Positions 1 to 11,645 are shown, counted from the stretch's first letter. The stretch is 64,000 nucleotides of DNA from Pseudofabraea citricarpa (GCA_029641185.1 JAPWGK010000019.1:868001-932000); one strand, 5' to 3'. The notes: generated by a model not told the origin, from the letters alone. Made by a program: numbers and translations.

Positions 1-1141
1 TAAAAACATAAGCCCTTGATACAAGTTTTTGAAAATTCCGATACGGATTGGAAGACTTTTTTTTCTTCGCTTGTTTGGGCTTCTCTTTTCCTGATATTTG
101 TATCGCATGCTCTGTTACCCGCATCCGTGCCTGAAGAAGCCGTAGGTACTAAGTAGGTGGAAACTCATCTCGGAATTACAGCCTGCACAAAACAGCAAGT
201 TATAGTTTAACTCGGTCTCCAAAGCTCCACGTGTATTTAAGTGCGCGATATCCTCAGAATCGCTTCACTGTATGAAGATCAGGCTCAACGACTACTCTAT
301 CTCTTTGGTAGCGATCCAAAAAGCTAAGCGACCCCCTTACTACCCCTGAACGAATTACCGAGGGGGAAGAGAAGGCGGGGAGGGGGAAGCATAAAGATAA
401 AAACTCTAATAATGCAACTGTTTAGTGCTTACCAAGACAAGACGAGCACAAACCAACAGAGGGATCTAAGCCGAAGAATTCTCCTACGCTACAGTATGCC
501 CCCGAACAAATCGGAACAGCCTTACGAAAAGCCATGACAGGCGGCAGAAGAGATTCTCTTATCAAGGACCCTTATCGAGCTGGGTAAGGAAGGTTTCAGA
601 GGTTGGACGTCCTTGAGCCTTGGCATAACTTGATAATGTATCTAAGGTTTTCTTGGTGTCTTTGCCGTTCTTGGGGGGTGCCTATCTCTCCCCCACTCTT
701 CACCTCCTGGGGTGAGCATCGCGTGTATGAGTGAAGGGTATCTCTGCGATCCACTCGAGCTTGACAATCATACCCTAGCTGCTGTGCGAATGGGCAACTA
801 TCTACCGTATCTGGCCAGTGCAGTACAGTACCTGCGTGTTCTTGATTCCTGGGGTTCGTCATAAGAGCGGAGTCCGAGTCCCCTTTCAGTTGCACTGTAC
901 TCTCGATTGGATCGAATCGACTCGGTCTAATTGGTCCTAGAAGGTATCGATCTCAACGCATCTCGTCCTGTCTATAGCTAGCTAGCTTATCTGCTTTTGG
1001 CATTTATAGGTATCTTTGTTTTGCTATCTATCCATCTCTAAAAATAAAAAAGACGACAAGCTTCCTAGAACTGGATTTTTCTCTCTTCATCTTTGCTTCT
1101 TGTTCTTCGTCTTTCTCATCGGTCAATTGGAATCGAACAAG
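1..1141. promoter_or_regulatory. Gene-free left flank and promoter of the MFS transporter
   Basis: No convincing coding region is seen on either strand; the short open frames lack family features and splice partners. The stretch holds three GATA-factor type motifs (HGATAR): AGATAA at 395-400, TGATAA at 631-636 and, on the minus strand, AGATAA at 987-992. Such sites are bound by AreA-type nitrogen regulators in filamentous fungi, which would suit a nitrogen-source catabolic gene downstream. Their function here is inferred only. Confidence 0.4.
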
Positions 1142-3085
1142 ATGAGTACCTCGGAGAAGAAAAACACAGAGGAGATCAGTCCCGTGCAGAGGACGGAGAG
1201 CTATGGCGAGGGATTCACACTCAAGCTCGACGACAAGGACAATCGCGAGTTCTATGGCAGTTCCATTAGTGACTCGTATCGGTTGAAGTCGGAGCTGGTG
1301 AGCAAGTGTTTTGAGGAGATTGGGATGGGAAGGTATGATTAGTCCTCTGTTTATTTCTCTATTGCAAAAGAAGAAAGAAAGAAAAAAGAAGAGAAAGAAA
1401 AAGAGACATGGACTAATGCTCGCATGTTAGATACCAATGGGAACTCTTCGTCGTCACTGGTTTTGGATGGATCACAGATAACTTGTATGTTCTCCCCCAT
1501 CTCCATCCCTTCATCCCTACCTATCAGCAAAAAGAAACAAAGATGCCAACATAGCCTAGCTGGTCTCAAGGAATCGGCGCCATCCAGCCTTCCATCAAGC
1601 TAGAATTCAGCGACATCAGCATGGTCGGCTTCAGCTCCATCGCATACTACAGCGGGCTGATCGTCGGGGCGTCCTTCTGGGGCATCTCAGCCGACTTCAT
1701 CGGGCGCAAGCCAGCCTTCAACGCGACGCTGCTGATCGGAGGCATCTTCGGTGCTGCCGTAGCTGGGCTGAGCAACTTCATCGGGTTCTGCGTGCTCTGG
1801 GCCATCATCGGCACGGCTGCTGGAGGAAACGTGCCCGTGGATTCTATGATCTTCCTCGAGTTCGTCCCCGGCAGCCATCAGTATCTCCTCACGGCCCTCT
1901 CGGCTTGGTGGAATCTCGGCCAGGTCATCGTGTCGCTCGTGGCTTGGGTGTTCCTGGCGAACTTCAGCTGCCCGACGGGGTCGACGTACGAGACGTGTAA
2001 GAGAGCCGATAACATGGGATGGTGAGTCTAGTGAAGTCTCCCTTTGGAAGAAAACCGAAAGAACAACCTTCAGAGAAGAATCGTTGGAGCTAATGGGTTT
2101 GCCCAACAGGAGATATACCATGATCACGCTCGGTGGTCTCGCCTTGGCATTTGCCATCATCCGGATCTTCGTCTTCAAGATGCCTGAATCGCCACGCTAT
2201 CTGCTCTCCAAAGGCCGCGATGCCGAGGCGGTCGAGGCTGTGAACTATGTAGCGAGGCGTAATGGCAAAGAGGAACCGCTGTCTATCGCCATGTTCCAGG
2301 CCATCGACAACCAGCTCGGGCTCGCTGTGAACCTCGACGAAGGACGCGAGGGCATGTCGCACGTGGAGATCATCAAGGAGAACCTGAAGGATTTCAAGTC
2401 GGCCAACTACAAAGACCTCTTCGCGACCAGGAAGCTGGCTCGCCATACGGTCATCATCTGGTTGATCTGGCTTACCATCGGTATGCTTCTCTCTCTCTCT
2501 CTCTCTCTTCTCTCCCTCTGAGTCTTGGATCGACAGGACAGTGACTAACCGATATAAACTCCAGGTATTGCGTACCCGCTGTACTTCAACTTCCTGCCCA
2601 CCTACCTCGCGCAGAAGTTCACCTCAGAATCCTCTCTCTACCTCACATACCGAGACTACTGCATCACGTCATCAGTAGGAGTGATCGGGCCACTGGCGGC
2701 GTCCTTCGCCGTGAACACGCGCATGGGCCGGCGGTGGATGATGGCCATCTCAGCCATCGTGACGGGCGTGTTTCTGTTCGCCTATACGGGGGCGAAGACG
2801 CCCACGGCCAGCCTCGCCTTCTCGTGCATCACTGGCCTGCTGGGCAATTTCGAGTACGCCATCATGTACGCCTTCACGCCCGAGAGCTTCCCGGGCCCCC
2901 ATCGAGGCACCGGTACCGGTACGGCTGCGACGCTCCTGAGGCTCGGTGGCCTCTGTGCTAGTCTGATCGGCACGTATACCGACTTCTCGGTCGTGCCTAT
3001 CTACGTCTCTGCCGCTCTGTGGGTCGTCGTGGGTGTGGTGGCTTTTGGGTTGCCGTTTGAGACGCATGGCCATGCTGCCATCTAG
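1142..3085 (+). CDS. hxnZ: MFS transporter, SV2/NiaP-like (HxnZ-type candidate)
   Basis: Model: join(1142..1332, 1431..1484, 1560..2021, 2110..2480, 2565..3085), about 532 aa, phases consistent at all four introns. The N-terminus is cytosolic and is followed by the conserved stretch around RYQWELFVVTGFGWITDN, typical of SV2-like MFS porters, a group that includes bacterial niacin transporter NiaP. Twelve hydrophobic segments can be traced. The central loop after helix 6 carries the PESPRYLLSKG signature of sugar-porter-like MFS proteins. The gene converges on a phenol-hydroxylase-like gene and lies beside imidase, SDR and amidase genes, the set known from the A. nidulans hxn regulon, where HxnZ is an MFS transporter. 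Substrate nicotinate or a derivative is inferred from context; a sugar or phosphate-type substrate cannot be excluded. The start ATG at 1142 is the first in the frame before the conserved region. Confidence 0.85.
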
Positions 3086-3760
3086 ATCGATGTACAGGGT
3101 GGGTTTAATGACTTTTGGATACTGCTTCTTCTTCTCGGCTGTGTTGTGGGTTTTTGTATATGCTGCGGTCGATATATGATGGGATTGTAGATTTTACTTC
3201 ACCTGTGACGATATTTATTCTATAGATCCTGCTGTAAATAATCCCGGCTGTGAGAACTAGAAACTCTGTCGCTCGTGATGAGTGTTCTTTTTGACGCCTT
3301 TCCATTTTGAGTCTTAAAACGTACCAGCGTATATTGAGAGAACCTTTTCACGTTACGTATGTTCCTCCACGCCATCTACTATAGTCCTAAAGCATGAAGA
3401 AGCCGAATTGTAAATATTATTTTCTTTCAGGAGACCATCAACGTAATTTGCGAGTGCACTAGCATCATCTCACCTCGCTTCCTATAGAATGGATATTTGA
3501 ACACTTAATGATAAATTAGGCGGCGTAACTGTCATGGAGTAATAAGCTGGTAGTATCTAGTATCCAATATCTAGTAGCGAGCTCGCTTCGGATGGATCTT
3601 CTTGTGAATCTTGACCAAGACAGAAATAGTCTATTATATCCAACGAAATCCAAAATCCAAAATCCAAAAGAATAATCCCTCTCGTAGACAAGAATTCAAC
3701 GCGGCTCAGGATAGAATTCTCAAAACATGACCCCGAATAACCTTTCTAAGTCTTCGTCTT
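3086..3760. other. Convergent 3' intergenic spacer
   Basis: This spacer lies between two convergent genes (transporter on plus, monooxygenase on minus). It is AT-rich and holds presumed 3' untranslated regions. I see no gene or repeat in it. Confidence 0.5.
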
Positions 3761-5905
3761 CTACCCCTTCAAGAAGCCGCCATAGTAAGAATCCAACCAC
3801 TGGCACGCGTCCGCACCCTGAGAATCCGCAAACCCCCTCAGAGACCCTACATAGCCATCGGGCCTGACATTAAGCACGACACATTCGCCTTGACCAAGAG
3901 GGCCGATCCACTTATCAGTGCATCCCATGAGGTCGTCCAGATAGAAAGTCCATCGACTACTCTTCAACATGGGAGGGAGATGGGCGATCTCGATAGCGTC
4001 CTTTTGTATCGTCGTCACGAGCGCTGGCGTGAATAGTCTACTCACGGCTGTATATCTCTGCGGCTGTACGAACTCGTCCGTCTCGGAAGAAGCGGTGTTT
4101 AATACGGCATAGGACTTTGCCGCTGCGGCGGAAGCACGACCGAGCACTGAGTCGGAAGAAGTGAGATGGGACGAGACGGCCGAGAGGAACGCAGCAGACG
4201 AGTGCGGATCCGGCGTGAAGAAGTAAATCCTGAACTGGCCGAGCAGGGGGATGTCGAGCTGGACATCGACGGGATTCGCATCGATGTATCTAGTGAGCCT
4301 CGCAGGAGAGAGGAGTGCACCGGCTTGCAAACCACCTGCGAGCGCAGCCGGGAAGTTGAGGACGTTCGGGGCGTATTTGGCGCCGATGCCTGAGATGAAG
4401 CCGATGTTCGTCGCGAAGTTCGCCGCCAGCGCTTGCGAATCGCCCGCTGCGAAGGCATTCGCGTGCTCGTAGTCGAAGTTGATCAGGTCTTGGGCGATCT
4501 TGCGTCGCTCCGCTTCGTATGTGGAGAGGAGTGCCGGCGTGGCCAGGCCGCGGATGGCGAGGTTGAGCTTCCATGACAGGTTGAACGTGTCGTGCATGCT
4601 AACGTTCATACCCTGTGCGGCTTTGGGCGAATGCGTGTGTGCGGCCTGCTCGTGGTTAGTTGTTTTGTCTTCTGTGCCGGATAGGTTCGTCACTTACGTC
4701 GCCTGTGATGAAGACTCTTTCTGCTTCATCTGTAAAGCGGTTCGCAACTCGTTGTCCAACTTTATATACGCTGAACCATTCTAGAATCACCTGGTCAGCG
4801 AGTTCGGGAAGATTATATACAAAGTCACACTTACCGACACTCTCCCATTTCAGGGTGAAAGGTGCTACGATCTCCTGTGCTCGCTTCATGACAAAGTCCT
4901 GTGTTGCAGCTTCGGAAGACAGTACATCTTGCATTCCAGGATTCAGCTCGATGTACAAGCGAGTCATGTTTCTCTCTCTTGGGATGCAAAGGATAGTTCC
5001 GTGAGTTTCTGAATGAATCACTACTTTGCTCCACAAATCTGGAAAATCCGTCTCGATTACACCTATCAAAATCATGTCAGTACCATCACGTTTTCAAGGG
5101 TTCGATTCTTACCATCGAGTACTCCCCAGGGAGCTCTGCTACTGTCACCTTCCATTTCAGCACCTGGGATGCTTTTCCTGACCATCGATCGTGCTCCATC
5201 GCACCCGACTAAATACTTGGTCTTCAAGGTTCTTGTTGGCCCATTCATTGTATCACCGCAAGTGATCTCAATCGGAGCTACTTCGTCGGTACCTTTCTCA
5301 TAGTGAGAGAAGGGGCTACTTCTTGCCACTTCCACGCCTCGCTCTTTCAAGTCGTCAATAAATATATCCTCGATCATGCCCTGGTGCACAAGCAGGATAA
5401 AAGGCTCCTTGACGTCTACTTCTGGTGGATAATGCACTTCTCGCCTCTGGCGATGCAGCGGTGTCGTAGCCGTCGAGTTCTACAATTTCAATCAGTTAAA
5501 AAAGCAAACAAGAATCACAAGAGCAAAATACCCAGAAGCAAATATCATAAACCTTCACGCCCTTCTCCAGCAAGGAATCTGCTAAGCCCAGCTGCTTGAA
5601 CGTTTCTATGGTCTTCGGCTGCAGACCATCAGCCCTTCCCGTTGACGTCTTGTCGCTTCTATCATCCACAATAGTAAGTCTAATACCATATCTGGCGAGG
5701 TTCGACCTAGGGGTTCACATTTTCAGATCCGACCAAAGATTGACAAAGCTGTTGCAAAACTAAAACTAAAAAAAAAATATACTCACGCCAACATCAGGCC
5801 CGCAGGACCAGCACCAGCAATGACAACATTCTCAACAGCCCCCGCTCCATGCTCGCAGCTGGCGGGGTGGGCATCAAAGCCCTCGTTGTTGGCACCGGGA
5901 GACAT
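3761..5905 (-). CDS. hxnV: FAD-dependent monooxygenase, phenol 2-hydroxylase-like (HxnV-type candidate)
   Basis: Model: complement(join(3761..4645, 4698..4780, 4835..5062, 5113..5479, 5532..5706, 5787..5905)), six exons, 618 aa, the usual length of phenol 2-monooxygenases. The Rossmann FAD motif [10 protein letters not shown] is near residues 30-40. The DG motif reads [14 protein letters not shown]. The second FAD site [16 protein letters not shown] is formed across the junction of exons 5 and 6, which supports that intron. The C-terminal third is the thioredoxin-like dimerisation domain of phenol hydroxylases, ending in SYYGGFLKG. The enzyme would hydroxylate an aromatic or pyridine ring using NAD(P)H and O2. 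HxnV of A. nidulans is described as a phenol-hydroxylase-like monooxygenase of nicotinate breakdown; assignment here rests on family plus neighbours. An alternative start lies a few codons upstream (near 5938). Confidence 0.88.
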
Positions 5906-6672
5906 GGTTGGAGAGACTTGGGATCTACTACGCTTCATCACGGCGAGAGCCCGAGGGGGAAGCGAGGTCAAGAAGAAGAAATAAACACTGCTATCTGGTA
6001 ATGAGTGACGTCTGGTCTGGTCTGGCCTGGCCTGACGCAAGACCCTGTCTTGCCCGCCTTTTTCTCCTCCCGGCAAGTCCTTTACGCTACAGAGCTCCGG
6101 CGTGCTTCGGGCAGGGTTCTCGAGATCAGGTGAGGTTCTTTGCTACGGCTGACTATTTTCTGGCGTGGTGCTACGTACCGCACTACAAGATTGTCGTATG
6201 GTAAAGATGGAGGATGCGAGGCTGGCTGCTTGACAAACAGAACCGTCCCCATTGTGATTACAACGTACAACTCAACCCCTCCTCCACTCTTGTGCAATTA
6301 GCTACTTCGGGTAGATAATTTGAGGCTACAGGGGCTTTAGCGACCATTTGATAAGAGAACCCGCATTGGCGGGGCAAAGATGGGGAGATGCCGAGTATCC
6401 ATGAAGAATTTCAAACATACCGAGAAAAGTGCTCTGTGGTAGGAAACGTTCTGGAACAAGAGCTAACGATCGATTGCATTGATAATGCAAGGCACAAGAT
6501 TGACTAAGAGATTTTCAGGGTCGCGAGCTGGCCGAGGTGCAGCAGCTTACAAGCTCTTGTTCGGAAGTCGAGAATGACGCAGGTCATACAACCATTAGGA
6601 TATGCAATTTTAGGAATTAATTTTTTAAATTTTTGGAGATTTTCTAGTGAAGGTACAATTTCTATGTATGAA
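5906..6672 (-). promoter_or_regulatory. Promoter region of the FAD monooxygenase with three GATA motifs
   Basis: No gene is seen. The region separates the start of the monooxygenase (5905, leftward) from the 3' end of the imidase-like gene (6673). It holds HGATAR motifs AGATAA at 6313-6318, TGATAA at 6349-6354 and TGATAA at 6480-6485. These are candidate AreA sites; binding is an inference. Confidence 0.4.
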
Positions 6673-7768
6673 CTACTTTGAAATTTCCAACTTCTTCAAA
6701 ACATCTGCGGGACTGGCCGGCATCAAGGCCCCGTCGGGTGGGGTGTTCTTGCTCTTAAACTCATCACACATCTGCTCCATTGTAACCCACTCCACGCCTT
6801 CATGTTTGTTGATATGCTCGATGATTCTGTTGGTTGAATTAGCAATCTTCCGCTTATTTTTTTATGCATCAGCTATACCTTTCGTGCATGAGAAGAACAT
6901 GAGGCCGTCCAGAAACATCTGGATGGATGGTCATAGGAAAGATGAACTCATCGTATTCCCTATAAAAATAGTCGAAATGGTCCTATCCAAATCATTAGCA
7001 AATTCCTCAAACCTAGAAGCTCATTTCTAGTTTACCTTCCAGATATCTTCTACATCTCGAGGGTTGACCCATCCATGACTGTTGGCAGAATTCTTGATGA
7101 ACATCATAGGTGGAAGATCATCAATATACCAACTTCCTGGGATCTCAACCAAGCCAGTCGTCTTTCCCTTGATGAGTGGTTTCATCCACTCCTCTGCCTT
7201 CTTGGTATAGTCAATCTTGGTCCAGGTGTCACCAGTTCTGAGCCAGTACATCTGGCAATCCTCGTGGCTCATCGAGTGATCATACTCAATTCCGTAGCTC
7301 AGAAGAAGCTCGGTTCCCGCTTCACTGGTCTCCCACCACGGAGCAACGCTTCCTCGAGGGGGTTTCCCACAGAAATCCGTCAGCATCCTGAAAGTCTTGT
7401 CCAGGACGTCCTTCTGCTGCTCGAACGTCATGTCGGAGGGGTTCTCGTGCGAGTAGCCGTGGAGGCCAATTTCATGGCCAGCATCGCGAACCATGGCGCA
7501 CTCCTCGGGAAAGGTCTCCAGCGAGTGGCCCGGGATGAACCAGGTGGCTTTCATGTTGTATTTGTCGAAGAGCTTCAGAAGACGCCGCGTACCATGTGTA
7601 CCCGCGAAGAGACCTTGGGTTGTGAGCTGCACTTTTCTCCTTGTCAATTGACGTCCTCTTACCTCGTGAGATATCACTGGTAGAGTCTTCCCCGCCGTAA
7701 GAACCCAACCATCCAGCAACAGCATCAATATCGACTCCATAGCTGCAGAGAACGCGCTTCTTGCCCAT
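6673..7768 (-). CDS. hxnM: CE4-fold hydrolase, HpPgdA/cyclic imide hydrolase-like (HxnM-type candidate)
   Basis: Model: complement(join(6673..6826, 6879..6982, 7036..7613, 7663..7768)), 313 aa. The protein opens with [20 protein letters not shown], carrying the metal-ligand Asp pair of the HpPgdA-like polysaccharide deacetylase group. [13 protein letters not shown] and the HGYSHENP zinc-ligand segment follow, and [14 protein letters not shown] supplies the C-terminal catalytic region. This CE4 subgroup also contains bacterial cyclic imidases, so the fold does not by itself imply chitin or peptidoglycan. There is no signal peptide, which argues for an intracellular substrate. HxnM of A. nidulans is a cyclic-imidase-type enzyme that opens the reduced pyridine ring. 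Together with the adjacent amidase and SDR, cyclic imide hydrolysis is the best reading; generic deacetylase is the alternative. Confidence 0.85.
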
Positions 7769-8238
7769 TGTGGATGATGTAGTGCGGTGAAAAATTGGAA
7801 ATTGAATTGAGGGATGTTGAGCTGTTCGGTGACACAGGAGAAGAGACAGGAAAGAAGAAAGTGAGTGATGCGACCAAAACTGCGAGGAGCTCGGCGAGGC
7901 TGAGGAAGAGGGGAACTCTCCTCGTCCGGAGGTTCGACAAGCCAACCAGATGAGGACGATATGATAGACAAGGATGTGGCCGAAGCTCTTATCGGCGTAT
8001 GCATGTGCCCCTCATCGACCCCCTCCAAGAGTGGGGATATCCTCACCATCACTCCGAGCTACACTTTCGCCGACATGACTAGTTCTGGCAGTAAGACAAG
8101 GCTCCGCAATGGAAGGCCTTCCGAGTATTTTTCTCGAATTCGAGCTTCAGCCTTCTCCTCACTTTACTTGCCATTTTTTGATTTGTACTTACTCTGCTCA
8201 TTACATCTTTCAATATACTCTACAGTACGGAAACAACC
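7769..8238. promoter_or_regulatory. Shared divergent promoter between imidase-like and SDR genes
   Basis: This is a 470 bp bidirectional spacer between the start of the imidase-like gene (minus) and the SDR gene (plus), so co-regulation is plausible. One HGATAR motif, TGATAG, lies at 7962-7967. Open frames crossing it lack family features. Confidence 0.45.
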
Positions 8239-9104
8239 ATGAGCAGTAGAGTATGTCTTGGCTCCTGAGATAAGAAAGTCTGTCTAACATCCATGTAGTT
8301 TGATCTGAAAGGCCGGACGGCACTTGTAACAGGAGGGGCTCGAGGCTGCGGGCTTGCTTTTGCAGAGGGGCTGGCCGAAGCAGGAGCAGACGTAGCCATC
8401 TTCGATGTCATCCCACCCGTCGAGGGATTCTTCGCCATCGAGAAGACATACGGCGTGAAGACGAAGCACTACCTGGTTGATGTCTCCTCGATTGAATCGC
8501 TCAATGCCGGGTTTGCTGCCTTCAAAGCCGACTTTGGAGGGAAGCTGGACATCTGTGTGCCTTGTGCAGGTATCAACCGCAACCTGGGCTTCTTAGAAAC
8601 CCCCTTTGAAGAGTATCAGAAGCTGCTGGGCGTCAATGTTACGGGCGTCTACTATACGGCTCAGCTGGCTGCTAAGCAGATGATTGAGAACGGAACGAAG
8701 AAGGGCAGTATCATTCTGGTGGCCAGTATTGCTAGCTATATGGCAATCAGGAGCCAGATGAGCAGTGCCTACTGTGGAACAAAGGGAGCTGTCCGAGCAA
8801 TGTGTCCAGCGATTGCTGCAGAGTTGGTCAAATATGCAAGTTCTTCACACTTCTGTCATGTGAGATCGTGTGAGCTAACATTATTCAGGGCATTCGTGTC
8901 AACAGTATTTCTCCAGGATATGTACGGACGGAGATGACAGCACCGTTTCCGCATCTTTTAGAGAGCTGGAAGGATGAGATCATGAACGGGAGAGTAGCAG
9001 AGCCAGAGGATATCCGCGGTGGATGTGTATTTTTGGCGAGCGACGCATCATTGTACATGACTGGGCAGGATCTTTGTGTTGATGGCGGAGTTACTAAATG
9101 GTAG
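8239..9104 (+). CDS. hxnW: Short-chain dehydrogenase/reductase (HxnW-type candidate)
   Basis: Model: join(8239..8250, 8299..8835, 8889..9104), 254 aa, a normal length for a classical SDR. The first exon encodes only four residues. The cofactor glycine motif is TGGARGCG near residues 15-22. The Ser of VASIAS and the YCGTK tetrad (Tyr-x-x-x-Lys) form the catalytic set, and ISPGYVRTEM is the usual substrate-loop start. The second intron uses a GC donor (GCAAGT..CAG, 8836-8888); only this choice restores ELVKYGIRVNSISPGYV. The enzyme would reduce or oxidise a carbonyl/hydroxyl group with NAD(P)H. HxnW of A. nidulans is an SDR; the neighbours support the same role, though SDR family membership alone is not specific. 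Confidence 0.86.
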
Positions 9105-9547
9105 TCAGAACATAGATTTATTGAAAAGTAAAATTGCCGTGACTGTATAGAGAGGCATTGCAACCACCTGTGAAGAATTCGTGCTCAGACGAGGGAAGAC
9201 ATCAACAATCCTTCGCGTAACTTATGTACTACTAGTGTACTGACCAGAAGCCCAATGTTCCTCTCGTGCAAAAGAAAGAGAAACAACATTTTAGAAAATG
9301 AATTGCAAAATCTCCCCTTTAGACGTATAATAAGATTCTCAATGAGTTAGACCCATCAACATTCTATATCTATCCCACCAAGCACCAGTGAAAACGGCCC
9401 CCATTCTCGCTCAACAGCAGCGCGCGAAAAGCCGTCGTACATGGTGCCCACCCCACTCTCAACTACAAAAGGGACCCTGCCCAACTCCAAGAACAACATC
9501 GACGGCAACAAACAGTTACCAGTCGGTATAAACATCCAAATTGAAAA
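9105..9547 (+). other. Spacer and presumed promoter of the amidase gene
   Basis: 443 bp between the tandem SDR and amidase genes. I see no GATA-type motif, repeat or gene. Confidence 0.4.
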
Positions 9548-11645
9548 ATGGTGATCAAAGAGAAAACCCCAGCACCGGCATGGCAAGAAGTAGTCGAAAA
9601 GAAACGGGCAGCTCGAGAGGCTGCCATCGAGCCTTATCTCGCATCACTCGCGGAAGAGCCAGAGACGCAAGACGCCATCACGAGCATCGCCGATATCGAT
9701 ATCCTGGCTGAGAAAATACGGAAGGGCGAGCTGAGTGCAACGCAGGTCGTAGGGGCGTATGTGAAGAAGTACGTGTGGTTTCGTTTTCTTTTCTTTCTTC
9801 TTTTCTCATGCGGATATTTCATTTCCTCTCTTGCTTTCGTCGTCGTCGTCGTCATCGTCGTGATTCCAAGCTGCAACCCAAGACTTTACTAACATACTCT
9901 ATAGAGCTATACAGGCACATCGAAAAGTAAACAATCTCCCCGTGAAGTGAAAAGCGTAGTCAACTCCCCAAGAGATTTCAAAGACGAGGAAGAAAAGAGG
10001 AGCCACCAGAAAAGAACAGAAGAAAGAAGAAGAAGAAGAAGAAAAATAAACATCATCTAACAACAAACAAAAGACAAACTGCCTGACAGAAATCCTCTTC
10101 ACGTCCGCACTGCAACGCGCTGCAGAGCTCGACAGCTACTTCCAAACCCACGGCAGACCCACCGGCCCCCTCCACGGGATCCCCATCACGCTGAAGGACC
10201 AGTTTAACGTGAAGGGCTTCGATTCGACCATCGGCTACGTGGGACGAGCATTCCAGCCGGCGGCGGACGACGCCGTCATCGTGCAGGTGCTGAAGAATCT
10301 CGGGGCCGTCATTCTAGCCAAGACGAACCTGCCGCAGAGTATCATGGTGAGATTTAACTTCTGGGTTCGGGGAGTTTCGAGAGAGAGAGAGAGAAACAAA
10401 GAGAATACTAAAAAAGTCAAATAGTGGTGCGAAACTGATAATCCTCTCTGGGGTTTAACGACCAACCCGCTCAACCCAGACTTCACACCCGGCGGCTCGA
10501 CAGGTGGTGAAGGAGCACTCTTAGCACTGCAAGGCTCTATCATCGGCTGGGGAACAGACATCGGGGGTTCTATTCGGATCCCCAGTTTGATGAACGGCCT
10601 GTATGGATTCAAGCCGAGTGTAAGTAATCCCTGTGTCCCACGAGGTGAAGAAGAAGCCGACGAGGAGAGGAACGGTCACTGACAGACACCAGAGTGCACG
10701 ACTCCCCTACCAAGGAATCCCCGTGTCGACCGAAGGACAAGAACACGTCCCGTCAGCAATCGGGCCCATGACACGGTCGCTGGCGACGCTGACGTCGCTC
10801 ACGCAATCGATTCTGTCGGCGTCGCCATGGTCGCTCGATCCCAGAGTCGTTCCTCTGCCCTGGCGGGCTGCCATCTACGACGAAGTGCAGTCGCGGCCTC
10901 TGGTAATCGGCATCCTTTGGGACGACGGCGTGATAAAGCCGCATCCGCCCATCACGCGGCACCTGTCAGTGCTAGCGACGAAGCTGCGAGCCGCAGGGCA
11001 CGAGGTCGTCGATTGGGATCCGTCGCTCCATACGGAGTGTATCGACATCATGGATCGCTACTACACGGCCGACGGGGGTGAGGATATTCGACGCGCTGTA
11101 CAGCAGGGTGGCGAGCCGTTCATCCCCCATGTCGAGGCCTTGATTAACCGTGGCAAGCCCATCTCCGTCTATGAGTATTGGCAGCTGAACCGCCTGAAGA
11201 CTGATGTGCAGAAGAGGTATCTGGATAAGTGGGACCGCGTCAGAGGACCTGTGTCGGGGCGCGTCGTGGATGTCCTGCTTATGCCTACGATGCCGCATGT
11301 TGCTGTGCCGCATAAGTCTTGCCGGTAAGTTTTCATCGCCCGATACATGTACACGCAGTGGGTGCGGAACTGACAGTGGGGAATTCTAGCTGGGTGGGAT
11401 ACACGAAAGTCTGGAATGTCTTGGATTATACGGCACTTGCAATCCCTGTGGGTAAGGTATCAGCAGCAGAAGATCCAGTTCCTGCAGAACCGTACGAGCC
11501 ACGGAACGAAGTCGACGCCTGGAACTGGAAACTCTACGATCCCGAAACGATGCATGGGCATCCCGTGGGCCTGCAGATTGTAGGGAGGAGATTTGAAGAG
11601 GAGAAGGTACTCGGTGCTGCCAAGGTGTTTGAGAGCTTGGTATAG
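9548..11645 (+). CDS. hxnN: Amidase, amidase-signature family (HxnN-type candidate)
   Basis: Model: join(9548..9768, 9905..9926, 10074..10346, 10425..10619, 10693..11324, 11390..11645), 532 aa, typical for fungal amidase-signature enzymes. The Ser-cisSer-Lys catalytic set is visible: Lys in ITLKDQFNVKG, then GGSTGGEGALLALQGS and GTDIGGSIRIPS carrying the cis-Ser and the nucleophile. Exon 2 is only 22 nt (KAIQAHRK) and is required to rejoin the conserved TNCLTEILF segment. The enzyme hydrolyses a carboxamide to acid and ammonia. In A. nidulans, HxnN is the amidase that acts after ring opening in nicotinate breakdown. Downstream of the imidase-like and SDR genes, the same step is likely; acetamidase-like activity is the alternative. 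Confidence 0.87.
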
